In this document: positions 54,405 to 63,132 of the stretch, piece by piece
Layout of the letters: each line of letters starts with the position of its first letter
How positions within the stretch are numbered: the stretch's first letter is position 1
From: Gracilimonas sp040877545
GTDB lineage: Bacteria; Bacteroidota; Rhodothermia; Balneolales; Balneolaceae
NCBI GenBank assembly: GCA_040877545.1
Contig: JBBDNN010000086.1
Coordinates: 1-64,000, forward strand
Reading direction: 5' to 3'
Length of the DNA: 64,000 nucleotides
Program-made: the position numbers and the translations under genes
The notes under the pieces: generated by a model
The model's input: the letters and a program-made list of their open reading frames with translations, nothing else
What the model was told of the DNA's origin: nothing
Databases searched by the model: none

Positions 54405-54767
54405 TCAATGATGGCTGTCAGGTCGGCGAATTTCCCAACTACTGCCACCGCGGCCCAGCCTGAGAGAGGGGTGCTTTGATAGCAGGCGGATGGCATGATT
54501 AAGATCTGTGGCCTCCAGTATCATAATGCCGCCAATCTGTTCTTTGGTTTCGGCAAAGGGTCCATCGGTGATGGAGACTTTGCTACTGCGCCATCTCAAT
54601 GTGGTGGCATTCTGAGCATCCTGCAGGGCTTCTCCACCTGTGAAGTGACCGTTCTCCTTAAGCTCTTCATCGTAAGCAAAGCACTCGTCCATAAAAGTGA
54701 TTCGTTCGCTTTCAGCCATTTTTTCCCAAACTTCTTCATCCATATATCCAAGGCAAATGTATTTCAT
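54405..54767 (-). CDS. YciI/DGPF-family protein 1, probable 3' frameshift
   Basis: 120 residues from the ATG at 54767 (AGGAAG upstream). MKYICLGYMDEEVW is the usual start, and SITDGPFAETKEQIGG carries the DGPF motif. The last 15 residues (WEIRRPDSHH) are atypical. Shifting frame by one base at the CGCCGACC tract gives DLTAIIEDSEQRRKG, a normal family ending, stopping at 54377. So the true gene probably spanned 54377-54767. DGPF proteins accompany ECF42 sigma factors; one is encoded at 61531-62781. It lacks its own TGTCGA-type promoter and probably follows YciI 2. Confidence 0.75.
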   Translation of the reverse strand: MKYICLGYMDEEVWEKMAESERITFMDECFAYDEELKENGHFTGGEALQDAQNATTLRWRSSKVSITDGPFAETKEQIGGIMILEATDLNHAIRLLSKHPSLRLGRGGSSWEIRRPDSHH

Positions 54768-54937
54768 AATGATCTTCCTATGTTGTTTATTGAATTTGAC
54801 ACGTTTAGTGGTTTGGGTTGCTCCGTCTGGCATCAGACTCTGTAAGCTATCAGCTTCTCAATACTGCCAAGTTACTGCTGATTCCTAACTCTTTCGACAA
54901 CCTCAACCATACTAAACGTTAAACTTATTGTCTTGCT

Positions 54938-55360
54938 TTACCGCGTTCGAGGGCTTCTTTTACGGCGGTTATCTGTCGCCTTTTGGAAGTCTTCTTCTTC
55001 AAATACCTGGCGGACTTCAATCACATCGCCCTCGGCTGCCGGACATTTTCTGGCCCATTCGACGGCTTCTTCTTTCGAGCTTACGTCGATTACCCAGTAA
55101 CCACCGATGACCTCTTTAGCCTCTATAAATGGACCATCAGTAACCGTCGGGTTTTCACCTTTGAATGATACGCGTGCACCATTCGCCAGGGGATGTAACC
55201 CGTCGAGCGAAATGAGGGCTCCGGCTTTAGCCAGTTCTTCATTGAATTTCATCATGGGCTCGACCTCTTCAACAGAAGGTGCAAACCCTTCACCTGCTTG
55301 TTCTTCAGCCGGGGTTTCGGGTTGATAAACTTTGGGAATCATAAACATCATAAACTTCAT
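54938..55360 (-). CDS. YciI/DGPF-family protein 2, possible 3' frameshift
   Basis: 140 residues from the ATG at 55360, which has a strong AGGAGAT site. MKFMMFMIPKVYQPETPAEE (cut) begins the protein; TVTDGPFIEAKEVIGGYWV is the DGPF motif. The tail (DNRRKRSPRTR) is very basic; a one-base shift gives ITAVKEALERGKARQ ending at 54925, which looks more natural. An ECF42-type promoter motif lies 54 nt upstream of the start. Enzymatic role unknown. Confidence 0.8.
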   Translation of the reverse strand: MKFMMFMIPKVYQPETPAEEQAGEGFAPSVEEVEPMMKFNEELAKAGALISLDGLHPLANGARVSFKGENPTVTDGPFIEAKEVIGGYWVIDVSSKEEAVEWARKCPAAEGDVIEVRQVFEEEDFQKATDNRRKRSPRTR

Positions 55361-55413
55361 GGTTGTATCTCCTACATGTTTTATTGGGATTAATATACTG
55401 CGTTCACTAAGTA

Positions 55414-55440
55414 GTCGAACGGCATCGGTGGAAATCGACA
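55414..55440 (-). promoter_or_regulatory. Candidate ECF42-dependent promoter, site 1 (YciI 2)
   Basis: Minus strand: TGTCGA (55440-55435), 17 nt, CGAC (55417-55414), then TA. It shares the longer string CCGTTCGACTA with site 2. TGTCGA plus CG[A/T]C is, as I recall, the element reported for ECF42 in Streptomyces. Confidence 0.65.
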
Positions 55441-55470
55441 CCGGATTTGGAAAAAGGTTGATTTTTTTTC

Positions 55471-55558
55471 TGTTTGCTATAGGAATGCAGAATTCAGGAG
55501 TCAGGAGTCAGAATAAAATGTTTCGAATTCTGACTCCTGAATCCTGTATTCCCGGTTT
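55471..55558. repeat. Palindromic GAATTCAGGAGTCAG repeat, copy 1
   Basis: TGTTTGC-ATAGGAAT leads into AGAATTCAGGAGTCAG, mirrored by CTGACTCCTGAAT, and ends TTCCCGGTTT. The same element in the same orientation is at 61384-61464. It lies between the DoxX-like gene and the YciI 2 promoter. Confidence 0.85.
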
Positions 55559-55587
55559 GTAAAGTGAACATTAAGGTTGACACGACA

Positions 55588-55973
55588 CTAATTGTTACCA
55601 GCAGCTTGTGTCTGGACATTGTCCATTTTTTTCCACAGGAAATACGATAGAAACATGACTGCAAGATATACCAGTGGAACAATGACCACCAGGATCTCGC
55701 CGATATAAGCTCCCGAAGCGGAGGCTCCAATTAAATCGAAAGCGAATCCGGCGTAAGCCCATTCCTTAAGCGTCTTAAACATTCCCATTACCAAAACAAT
55801 CGCCCCTAGAATCTTGGCAGCACCCAGGATGGTTGACACGTACATTGGGTACCCCAAAGGGCCATCAGTTCCTGGCTCCCTTCACTTTGTATTAGCTGTA
55901 CAATACCGGATTGCAACATGGCCAGCGCGAAAAGAATGGTGACTGTCCAGTAAGCGATTTTGATTTTTTTCAT
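55588..55973 (-). pseudogene. DoxX-like membrane protein, frameshifted
   Basis: An ATG at 55973 starts KKIKIAYWTVTILFALAMLQ and continues SGIVQLIQSEGSQELMA in one frame. The rest, LGYPMYVSTILGAAKILGAI onward with three TM helices, is in another frame. Adding one base in GCCCTTTGG restores a single ORF of about 128 residues with MA-x-LGYP. Complete, it would be a four-helix DoxX/DoxX-like protein. An ECF42-type promoter motif precedes it. Either a real mutation or a sequencing error explains the break. Confidence 0.75.
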
Positions 55974-56022
55974 GATAGTACCCTGGTTTATTGAAATTAA
56001 TTATTGTTGTGTTCAGCAAATA

Positions 56023-56049
56023 GTCGAACGGCAGACGGTGTAATCGACA
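56023..56049 (-). promoter_or_regulatory. Candidate ECF42-dependent promoter, site 2 (DoxX-like gene)
   Basis: Minus strand: TGTCGA (56049-56044), 17 nt, CGAC (56026-56023), then TA, about 50 nt before the ATG at 55973. Confidence 0.65.
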
Positions 56050-56652
56050 AACAATCTGTAAATCTTATATTTCTTTGGTTTGTGTTGGCAGGTGGCGTAC
56101 TAACTCAAATGTAAGCGTAGTGTTTAAAGTCATTAAATTGTATGTCGTTAAGTTGCAGGTACAGAGGTAATCACAACCGACTCCTTTTACAATGATGAAA
56201 GAACAATTCCAATTCATTAGGAAAAACATCCTGGATCTAATGGTTGCTGAGATGCTCAGGAAAAATATAAAGTCCATTCAGGTACGCTTTGAGGGTTAGT
56301 GTAAGCTGATGTTCACACTTTGATATTAACTCCGATTTATTCATTTTATCCTCATTATTTTAAGAATAACATGAATAAAACTTGTGTACGAAAGCAAGGA
56401 TAAGCTGAAAGCGTTGGTGTTATGCCAATGTTAGGTTTCATACTATGATGTAGAAAAATCCACCACACGTTTTAGCACATTTGTTTTTCTCAATACTCAG
56501 AAACCCGCCCCCTAAAAAACCAAAAGATCAAAAATTTGCCTTCAACATCTACTTTAGTAAAAAAAATTGCTCTTAATACTTTGATTGGTTTTTTAAGGAA
56601 CTCGCTTTATAAAAATGTATTTTGTTTTGATGATTATTCGTGAAAACTAAGT
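56050..56652. other. 600-bp AT-rich region before the restriction-modification module
   Basis: No convincing gene. A 35-codon plus-strand ORF at 56192-56299 (MMKEQFQFIRKNILDLM...) has a protein-like composition and could be a gene remnant. The remainder is AT-rich and presumably contains the methyltransferase promoter and the left boundary of the island. Confidence 0.45.
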
Positions 56653-59586
56653 ATGTCAACACAATTATTTGAACAACATATCATTGATTTAAACTTCTCT
56701 TTATTAGACGATAAAAAGAAGAGTGGAGTATTGTTGACCAATAGTTTCGAGGACATTCATTCTGATTTGGTATCACCTGACATACTGTTTGCTCTAGAAA
56801 CTGCTAAAAATAAATTTCAAGCTGATGCTGTCTTTTTCAGGCATTTTCAGGATGGTAGAGAATTTGTACCTCATCTTTATCTTTTTGATTACACTCATAA
56901 AATGCTTACAAATAATGAGAAAAACAGAATCCATATCCAAATGTGGAATGGTTATCAGGTTCCGGCTTATATTATAATCGAGCAATCATCTGTAAGCATA
57001 TTTGATTCTAGAAAAAGACCAAAAGAAGATAAAAATAATTACGCCAAAGAAATACTTACCAGAACAGGTGAAGCTATTAAGGGCTTTAATGCGAAAGATT
57101 TTAATAATGGGATATTTTGGGATGAGCAAAATGAAAAAAAGGATTTTCGTTTTGAGCAATCAGCAACAAGAGATTTAATTAGAGGACTAAAAGAAATATT
57201 TAGAAGTTTTCTGGAAGAGTCGCAATTGAATAGACATGTTGCATTAAAGCTATTAGTTCAAAGCCTTCTGATAAAATACCTTGAGGAGAGAGATGCAAAA
57301 AGCGCAAGTGGGTATTTTGCCGGAACATATTTCAATAGAAACTTCCAATGCTCTGATTTCTGCGAAACCATTCGAAATGGAAAGCTGCTGAGTTTGTTGG
57401 ATCAATTAGCAAAAGACTTCAATGGTAAAATATTCGAATGGGACAAAGAATTAGAAATTGAAGAACGGAAAGCCATTCAACAAGCAGAAGTCCAAAAACT
57501 TGCGGATTATTTGGATGGAGATATTAAGGATAATCAATATGTAATTTGGCGTTTATATTCCTTCTCACATTTGCCTGTAGAAGTAATCAGTTCAGTTTAT
57601 GAAGAACTGTTAACAGATAGCAAGGATATAGTATATACCCCCGAAATGATTGTCAGTACTTTAGTGGATGAATGCATGCCATTAAAGAATCCTCACGCAG
57701 ATTTTAAAATAATTGACGTTAGTTGTGGTTCTGGGATTTTTCTTGTCAAAACTTACAAACGAATTGTTCAATGGTGGCGATATGAACAATGGAAAAAGAC
57801 TGGTAAACTCGTTAAGCCTTCCTTATCTGTATTAAAGAAACTTTTGTTAAAGAATATTCATGGTATTGATATAGAACCGGATGCGATTCGGTTATCGGTA
57901 TTTAGCTTGGCTCTGGCAATTTTGGATGAAGTAAATTTAGACCCACCTACATGGGGGAAATTAAAATTTCCAGATCTGAGTAAAAATATCATAACTCAGG
58001 ATTTCTTTGAATTCATAATGACTAAGCCAAATGCAAATTTCGATTTGGTTATTGGTAATCCTCCGTTTAATCTGCCTTCTGTAGATGGTAAAGAACCTAG
58101 CAGAAAAGAGCACTTTAAAGAGTTAAAAGATAAAATAGGCTATGAATGTGAAATAAAGATACCTTATGAAAATCCTGCCTTGCACTTCCTAACTCAATCA
58201 TTGAAGCTCCTGAAAAAGGAAGCAACACTTTGTCTAGTTCAGCCATCTGGTCCCCTACTATATCAAATGGATTTAAGCTTTAAACAAGCCTTATTTACTG
58301 AATACAATTTATTACAGGTAATAGACTTCACTAAACTGGCAGATAAGTTGTGGGGTAGAAAAAATGTAGCAACAGCCGCTGTTTTTATTCAGAATACCTT
58401 ACCTGACAATGAGGATGTTTTGCATCTGGTAGCCAATCGCACATTCTCTAACACGAACAGGCTCTTCTTGGAATTTGATCATTATGATTTCCATTTAATT
58501 TCAAAAAAAGCCCTTTTAAATAATCCATATGCTTGGAAAGCTAATTTATTGGGTGGAGGAAGATTGAACCAATTGATAGAACGATTATCAGAAATACCTA
58601 CCATAGGCAGCTATCTAAAAGAGAAACGGCAGAATAAGGGATGGGTATTTGGAGATGGTTTTATTAAAGGAAAGCCTGATAACGAATTAACAGATTCTGA
58701 TTTCGAAAAGAAAAAAGGAGGCTATTCGGAAGCCAAGCATTTAACTGGTAAGTTATGTTTTGAACCAGATGATTTTAATGAAGGAGGGATTAGTAGAACA
58801 TTTATTAATAATGACAAATACTATCAATGGCCGAGAGTTGAGACAATTTTTAAACCACCACTATTGCTAATAAAGAAGAATATTGGTAAAAGCAGCATTC
58901 CAGTAGTTTTTTATAACGAACCTGTAACGTATAAAAATGAAATAATAGGGATACATGCTCCTATTGAAGATGTGGATTCTTTGAAAGCATTGGAAGACAC
59001 ATTACGCAATAACAAAGTATTTCGCTTTTATTTAGCATTAACCAGTTCTCGTGCAGGAGTTAGCAGGTCAAAATCAACATTATTGCAAAAAGACATATTC
59101 AATTTGCCATTCTTAGGGGAACTAAATATTTCCGAAGCTGATAAATTAATTATAAGTGATATTCTTAACTATCAATTCACTAATCACAGATTATCCGAAA
59201 ACTCCTCAAAAAAAGATATCTCTACCTTCTCAGAAATTTTCAGCAAGACATTAAATAGTATTTACAGACAAGAAAAATCATTTCAATTATTTAAAATCAT
59301 TGATGCTGGAAAGTTTTTAGCACTGCACTTTGAGTACTCTTCTGGTAATCTTACCCGTAAAACCGAAAAAGCTGACGATATAGAGGAGTATATAGAATCT
59401 GCAATTCCTTCAAGAAATGAAAATACTGAGAATATTCATATACAAAAAATCATCAAAGTTTATGGACAAGACTCCATAATTCTGGCAAAACCAAAGCAAT
59501 TACGCTATTGGTTACCTTCAATTGCGCTAAGAGATGCGGACGAAACCTTTGCGGACTATTTTAAATCCCGTTATTTTGATGCTTAG
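56653..59586 (+). CDS. N6-adenine DNA methyltransferase with C-terminal specificity region (restriction-modification)
   Basis: 977 residues. An N-terminal helical region of about 340 residues is followed by the SAM-binding motif I (VSCGSGIFLVKTY, about 354-366). Catalytic motif IV is IGNPPFNLP at about 466-474, which marks an N6-adenine enzyme of the Eco57I/type IIG-like group. Residues about 640-900 resemble a TaqI-type target-recognition domain (LKEKRQNKGWVFGDGFIKG, cut; SRAGVSRSKSTLLQKDIFNLP, cut). I see no nuclease motif in this protein. The nuclease candidate is the overlapping downstream gene. DNA is visibly more AT-rich than the flanks. Confidence 0.85.
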   Translation: MSTQLFEQHIIDLNFSLLDDKKKSGVLLTNSFEDIHSDLVSPDILFALETAKNKFQADAVFFRHFQDGREFVPHLYLFDYTHKMLTNNEKNRIHIQMWNGYQVPAYIIIEQSSVSIFDSRKRPKEDKNNYAKEILTRTGEAIKGFNAKDFNNGIFWDEQNEKKDFRFEQSATRDLIRGLKEIFRSFLEESQLNRHVALKLLVQSLLIKYLEERDAKSASGYFAGTYFNRNFQCSDFCETIRNGKLLSLLDQLAKDFNGKIFEWDKELEIEERKAIQQAEVQKLADYLDGDIKDNQYVIWRLYSFSHLPVEVISSVYEELLTDSKDIVYTPEMIVSTLVDECMPLKNPHADFKIIDVSCGSGIFLVKTYKRIVQWWRYEQWKKTGKLVKPSLSVLKKLLLKNIHGIDIEPDAIRLSVFSLALAILDEVNLDPPTWGKLKFPDLSKNIITQDFFEFIMTKPNANFDLVIGNPPFNLPSVDGKEPSRKEHFKELKDKIGYECEIKIPYENPALHFLTQSLKLLKKEATLCLVQPSGPLLYQMDLSFKQALFTEYNLLQVIDFTKLADKLWGRKNVATAAVFIQNTLPDNEDVLHLVANRTFSNTNRLFLEFDHYDFHLISKKALLNNPYAWKANLLGGGRLNQLIERLSEIPTIGSYLKEKRQNKGWVFGDGFIKGKPDNELTDSDFEKKKGGYSEAKHLTGKLCFEPDDFNEGGISRTFINNDKYYQWPRVETIFKPPLLLIKKNIGKSSIPVVFYNEPVTYKNEIIGIHAPIEDVDSLKALEDTLRNNKVFRFYLALTSSRAGVSRSKSTLLQKDIFNLPFLGELNISEADKLIISDILNYQFTNHRLSENSSKKDISTFSEIFSKTLNSIYRQEKSFQLFKIIDAGKFLALHFEYSSGNLTRKTEKADDIEEYIESAIPSRNENTENIHIQKIIKVYGQDSIILAKPKQLRYWLPSIALRDADETFADYFKSRYFDA

Positions 59587-60265
59587 AGACTCTCTCCCAT
59601 CATATCAATCTCCTAGCTCGAAGGATTTAAGTTTAGAACCAGACTTTGAAGTGAATCTAATTTTATCATTTATTGATAATTACATTTCAGGTTTCTCAAA
59701 TTACTATCTCCAAACAAAAGATTCAGAAAAGGAAAACAGAATCAGCGATATATTGGTCCAACACCTCGAATTAAGTAAAACTGAATTAGGGGGGTATTAC
59801 CCTTTCAGGTTCAGCAAAAATCCAACACAATCAAGTTCAACAAAAGAAACAGATATAGGTGTTTTTGTAATGTCCAGAAACCGTAAGCCAATTCCAGTTC
59901 TTGAATTTGAAGCAAAGAGATTTTCTGAGTCATCAAACAACAAAGAATATGTATGCGGTCTACGTGGCGGCATAGAACGGTTCAAAAGAAACAATCATTC
60001 TTCACACCTGAAAGTTTGTGGTATGTTTGGATACGTTCAAAGCAGAACTTCTTTAGAATGGATGGAGAGTGTGAATAATTGGATTGGAGAATTGTCTGAT
60101 AAAAACACTGATATGACAATTGATTGGTCTAGTGATGAGGAGAAATTAATCAAAATTGATTCATATCCTTCAGTTGAAAAATTGTACTCTTCCCACTCAC
60201 GGAAATCATCGAATGACAGGATTATGTTATGGCATTATTTAATTGAGCTGATAAGTAAGAATTAA
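59579..60265 (+). CDS. Predicted PD-(D/E)XK restriction endonuclease partner
   Basis: 228 residues from the ATG at 59579, which overlaps the methyltransferase stop (ATGCTTAG); the frame is open further upstream to 59534. The nuclease motif is D92 in ETDIGV, then E111-A-K113 in PVLEFEAKRF, preceded by a conserved-looking E-N-R-I-S-D helix (52-57). FGYVQSRTSLEWMESVNNWI (cut) follows the core. No family name is recognised. Overlap with the methyltransferase gene supports a restriction subunit. Confidence 0.65.
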   Translation: MLRDSLPSYQSPSSKDLSLEPDFEVNLILSFIDNYISGFSNYYLQTKDSEKENRISDILVQHLELSKTELGGYYPFRFSKNPTQSSSTKETDIGVFVMSRNRKPIPVLEFEAKRFSESSNNKEYVCGLRGGIERFKRNNHSSHLKVCGMFGYVQSRTSLEWMESVNNWIGELSDKNTDMTIDWSSDEEKLIKIDSYPSVEKLYSSHSRKSSNDRIMLWHYLIELISKN

Positions 60266-60651
60266 ACGTTAGAGATATATACCATACACATTGCCAAGTC
60301 GCACAAGTCAACACACAAACCAAAACTTGCTCACAGTGGTAAACCGAATGGAATTACCCAGAACAAAAAACATGAAAACCTAACAAAGGATATGAACGCA
60401 TGCCGCAAACTGCCATTTTAAAACTGGTCTACAAACCCGCTATTTTAGAAGATATTTATTAAATCCAGAGGCACAGCGTCATATCTGGACGTCAACTTAA
60501 TTTCTAATCCTACCATTCGCACCCACTAACAAGTAAATCAACCGGATACCGTCCTTGTTTTTCTGAAATTGTCCGGTAAATTTAGAGGCTGGATAATATT
60601 TACTATAATCCGAATAAGCGGTGTCGGTTATTTGCCGACCGTCATGAGTCA
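60266..60651. other. Intergenic region at the right edge of the restriction-modification module
   Basis: AT-rich, with GTCGG/CCGAC hairpin arms near 60622-60640 close to the stop of the convergent reductase gene. ACGTTAG and ACCTAACAAAGG lie near 60265-60390 but do not make a proper integron attC site. Short frames here are not protein-like. Confidence 0.45.
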
Positions 60652-61299
60652 CTACGCCTGACGCTCGAGTACTACATGGGTCGCCTTCTCCGATGCCTCG
60701 AACTGGGCACATTCGTAACCAGAACTACGTAGGTCAACTCCATCGAACAGCCGCTCACCTCCACCCAGTATAGTCGGTGTTATGGCAATATGTAGCTCAT
60801 CGATGAGTCCTTCGCGAAGATACTGTTGTATGGTGTTCACCCCGCCACCAATTCGAATATCCTTCCCATTGGCTGCTTTTCGGGCCTTGGCAAGAGCATC
60901 TTGAATACCTTCAGTAACAAAGTAAAAGGTCGTTCCACCCGCCATCTCCAAAGGAGGTCTTGCGTGATGGGTTAAAACGTAAACCGGAACGTGATAAGGA
61001 GGGTTGTCTCCCCACCAGCCTTTCCAGTTCATGTCCGGCCAGGGGCCACGAATCGGTCCGAACATATTTCTCCCGAGGATCCAGGCGCCAATATTTTTAG
61101 TCCCTCGTACAGCAAAATCGTCGTCGATTCCTTCCGTTCCGCCTTCCTTTCCATGCATCTGCCTCCATGAACGAGTGGAAGTTACCCACTCGTGCATGTC
61201 CTCACCGCCGACGCCGAGTGGATTGTCAACGCTTTGATCCGGCCCCGCCCCGTAGCCGTCAAGCGAGATGGAAAAACTCTCAACCCGGACTCGCGTCAT
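60652..61299 (-). CDS. RibD-C/dihydrofolate-reductase-like protein 1
   Basis: 215 residues from the ATG at 61299, chosen because a strong GGAGGAG site lies seven bases upstream; the frame is open to 61347. VRVESFSISLDGYGAGPDQS (cut) is the usual N-terminus. ILGRNMFGPIRGPWPD and the nucleotide-site text IRIGGGVNTIQQYLREGLID (cut) plus ITPTILGGGERLF are family marks. It is an NADPH-dependent reductase fold; substrate unknown. It is preceded by an ECF42-type promoter with a palindromic repeat inserted in the leader. Composition is GC-richer than the restriction-modification module. Confidence 0.87.
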   Translation of the reverse strand: MTRVRVESFSISLDGYGAGPDQSVDNPLGVGGEDMHEWVTSTRSWRQMHGKEGGTEGIDDDFAVRGTKNIGAWILGRNMFGPIRGPWPDMNWKGWWGDNPPYHVPVYVLTHHARPPLEMAGGTTFYFVTEGIQDALAKARKAANGKDIRIGGGVNTIQQYLREGLIDELHIAITPTILGGGERLFDGVDLRSSGYECAQFEASEKATHVVLERQA

Positions 61300-61383
61300 T
61301 TTCACTCCTCCGTTATCTTTCCCGATGGTCTTTTTGTTTTCAGTCATATTCTATTATGGTTTATTTGAGATTTAATTTTGTTG

Positions 61384-61464
61384 TGTTTGCGATAGGAATA
61401 CAGAATTCAGGAGTCAGAATTAGAAAGTTTTTATTCTGAATTCTGACTCCTGAATTCCCGGTTT
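61384..61464. repeat. Palindromic GAATTCAGGAGTCAG repeat, copy 2
   Basis: Same orientation and ends as the copy at 55471-55558: TGTTTGCGATAGGAAT, CAGAATTCAGGAGTCAG, CTGAATTCTGACTCCTGAA, TTCCCGGTTT. It separates an ECF42-type promoter motif (61474-61500) from the gene it would serve. Confidence 0.85.
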
Positions 61465-61473
61465 CACCAGGTA

Positions 61474-61500
61474 GTCGAATGGCAGACGATGAAAACGACA
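61474..61500 (-). promoter_or_regulatory. Candidate ECF42-dependent promoter, site 3 (reductase-like gene)
   Basis: Minus strand: TGTCGT (61500-61495), 17 nt, CGAC (61477-61474), then TA. One base differs from TGTCGA. It also keeps CGTCTGCC-TTCGACTA in common with site 2. The transcript leader would be about 170 nt because of the inserted repeat. Confidence 0.6.
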
Positions 61501-61530
61501 AACAATCTGAAATTTTTGCATTTTTGGGAA

Positions 61531-62781
61531 TTACGCTCCCAGTTCTATAAGTTTTCGTTCGATAAATCGCCGTTCCGGTTCTTGTTGAGCGAGGACAAGG
61601 GCGCGTTCCCATGACGAGCGTGCTTCTTTTGTCCGTCCAAGTTTCCGGCACAGTTCCGCCCGGGCCGAGTGGGCCAGATGATAGTCGGTTAACTCCCCGC
61701 GATCCAGAATCGTATTGATCTGCTGCAATCCCGCCTCAGGGCCGTCGTGCATGGCTATGGCGACGGCACGGTTTAATTCAATAACAGGAGAGGGATTTAT
61801 GCGCAGCAAAAGACTGTACAATCCGGCAATTTGTTTCCAATCCGTAGCATCAGAATTTATAGCTTCGGCATGTACGGCTGAGATGGCGGCCTGCAGGGTA
61901 TAGGGGCCTGCCCGGTTGGATAAAAAAGCCTGTTTTACCAGCGACAACCCCTCCTCAATCATATTGCCATCCCAAAGCGAACGGTCCTGATCTTCCAAAA
62001 GAATGAGATCTCCCGCTGGTGTGGTGCGGGACGGCCGGCGTGATTCATGCAGCAACATCAGGGCAAGCAATCCTGAAACTTCAGGGTTCGGCAACAGATC
62101 GAGCAGAAGGCGTCCGAGACGGATAGCTTCGTTTGAAAGGTCGAGGCGGGTTACCGATTCGCCCGAAGAGGCGTAATACCCTTCGTTGAATACCAGGTAA
62201 ATAACCTGGAGTACGGTTTCAAGCCGGTCCGGCAGTTCATGCTCCGGCGGAACCTGGAATGGTATCATCGCCTCCCGTATTTTGGCCTTGGCCCGGACAA
62301 TCCGCTGGGCCAGGGTCGGGGGTTTAACAAGAAAAGCACGGGCAATCTCTTCAGTGGTCAGATCACAAACCTCACGCAAGGTCATAGCTACGCGTCCGTC
62401 AGAAGACAAGGCTGGGTGGCAACATGTGAAAACCAGCCGGAGAATATCGTCTTCAATCGTTTTGTCAACTTGCGTGGAAGGGTCGGCGATATCGGCTTCT
62501 AATCTCCTGACTTGCTCCACTTGTAATGGGTCGAATCTGGACTGACGTCGCATACGATCGATTGTTTTAAACCGGCCGGTGGAAATGAGCCACGCCCTTG
62601 GGTTGGAAGGAATGCCTTTTTCGTCCCATTGCTCCAGTGCTGCTTTGAAGGCATCATGCATAGCATCTTCGGCGAGATCGAAATCTCCAAGCAGGCGAAT
62701 CAGCGTGGCAAACACCTGGCGCGACTCCTTACGATAAATCTCGTCCAGGAGTTGAGGAATATGGTCAGGAGAATTTTGCAT
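61531..62781 (-). CDS. RNA polymerase sigma factor, ECF42 type with C-terminal TPR-like extension
   Basis: 416 residues. Region 2 (about 10-80) has FATLIRLLGDFDLAEDAMHD (cut), FKAALEQWDEKGIPSNPRAW (cut) and TGRFKTIDRMRR. Region 4 (about 125-170) has LTLREVCDLTTEEIARAFL-like text and APTLAQRIVRAKAKI-like text. Beyond residue 180 lies the long helical extension that marks the ECF42 group (FNEGYYASSGE, LLHESRRP, ELNRAVAIAM). It needs no anti-sigma factor nearby, as usual for this group. Two DGPF proteins and a DoxX-like gene in the same cluster are the expected partners. Confidence 0.93.
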   Translation of the reverse strand: MQNSPDHIPQLLDEIYRKESRQVFATLIRLLGDFDLAEDAMHDAFKAALEQWDEKGIPSNPRAWLISTGRFKTIDRMRRQSRFDPLQVEQVRRLEADIADPSTQVDKTIEDDILRLVFTCCHPALSSDGRVAMTLREVCDLTTEEIARAFLVKPPTLAQRIVRAKAKIREAMIPFQVPPEHELPDRLETVLQVIYLVFNEGYYASSGESVTRLDLSNEAIRLGRLLLDLLPNPEVSGLLALMLLHESRRPSRTTPAGDLILLEDQDRSLWDGNMIEEGLSLVKQAFLSNRAGPYTLQAAISAVHAEAINSDATDWKQIAGLYSLLLRINPSPVIELNRAVAIAMHDGPEAGLQQINTILDRGELTDYHLAHSARAELCRKLGRTKEARSSWERALVLAQQEPERRFIERKLIELGA

Positions 62782-63132
62782 GATCGTTTTTCGCTTCTGG
62801 AGTATTTACGGTACTTCTATATTCCTATCAATTCTATTTCACCGGCAAGCTCACCAGCGAATAATCCCGTAGGTACAGGCGGGCGCGGAGATTATGGATT
62901 AATAAACGGCTAAAATGTCAAAACTAGCAACTTTGGAAACCAACGGCACGCCTGCCGGCATAGGCAGGTCCGCATCCCAGTTGATCGTAGTTTAGTCAAA
63001 ATCTCCACGGGCTTTTAATGCTCCATTTTTTTTTGAGACGAAATAAATCCTTCACGTAATTTCCAGAGATGGCAGTAACTGTTCGGCCTCCATCTCCCTG
63101 ATGAAGCATTTATTTTCTCACCTTATCTCTCC
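62782..63132. other. Intergenic region upstream of the sigma factor gene
   Basis: No gene seen. A GCCTGCCGGCATAGGCAGG palindrome near 62949-62967 is a small GC-rich repeat. No TGTCGA/CGAC motif was found in front of the sigma gene, so autoregulation through this element is not evident. Confidence 0.5.

Noticed and set aside
56065..56277. 70-codon minus-strand frame
   Set aside because: No ribosome site, no recognisable domain, low-complexity composition.
60260..60400. attC-like integron site after the restriction gene
   Set aside because: ACGTTAG and ACCTAAC words occur, but in the wrong order and without the internal L boxes; no integrase seen.
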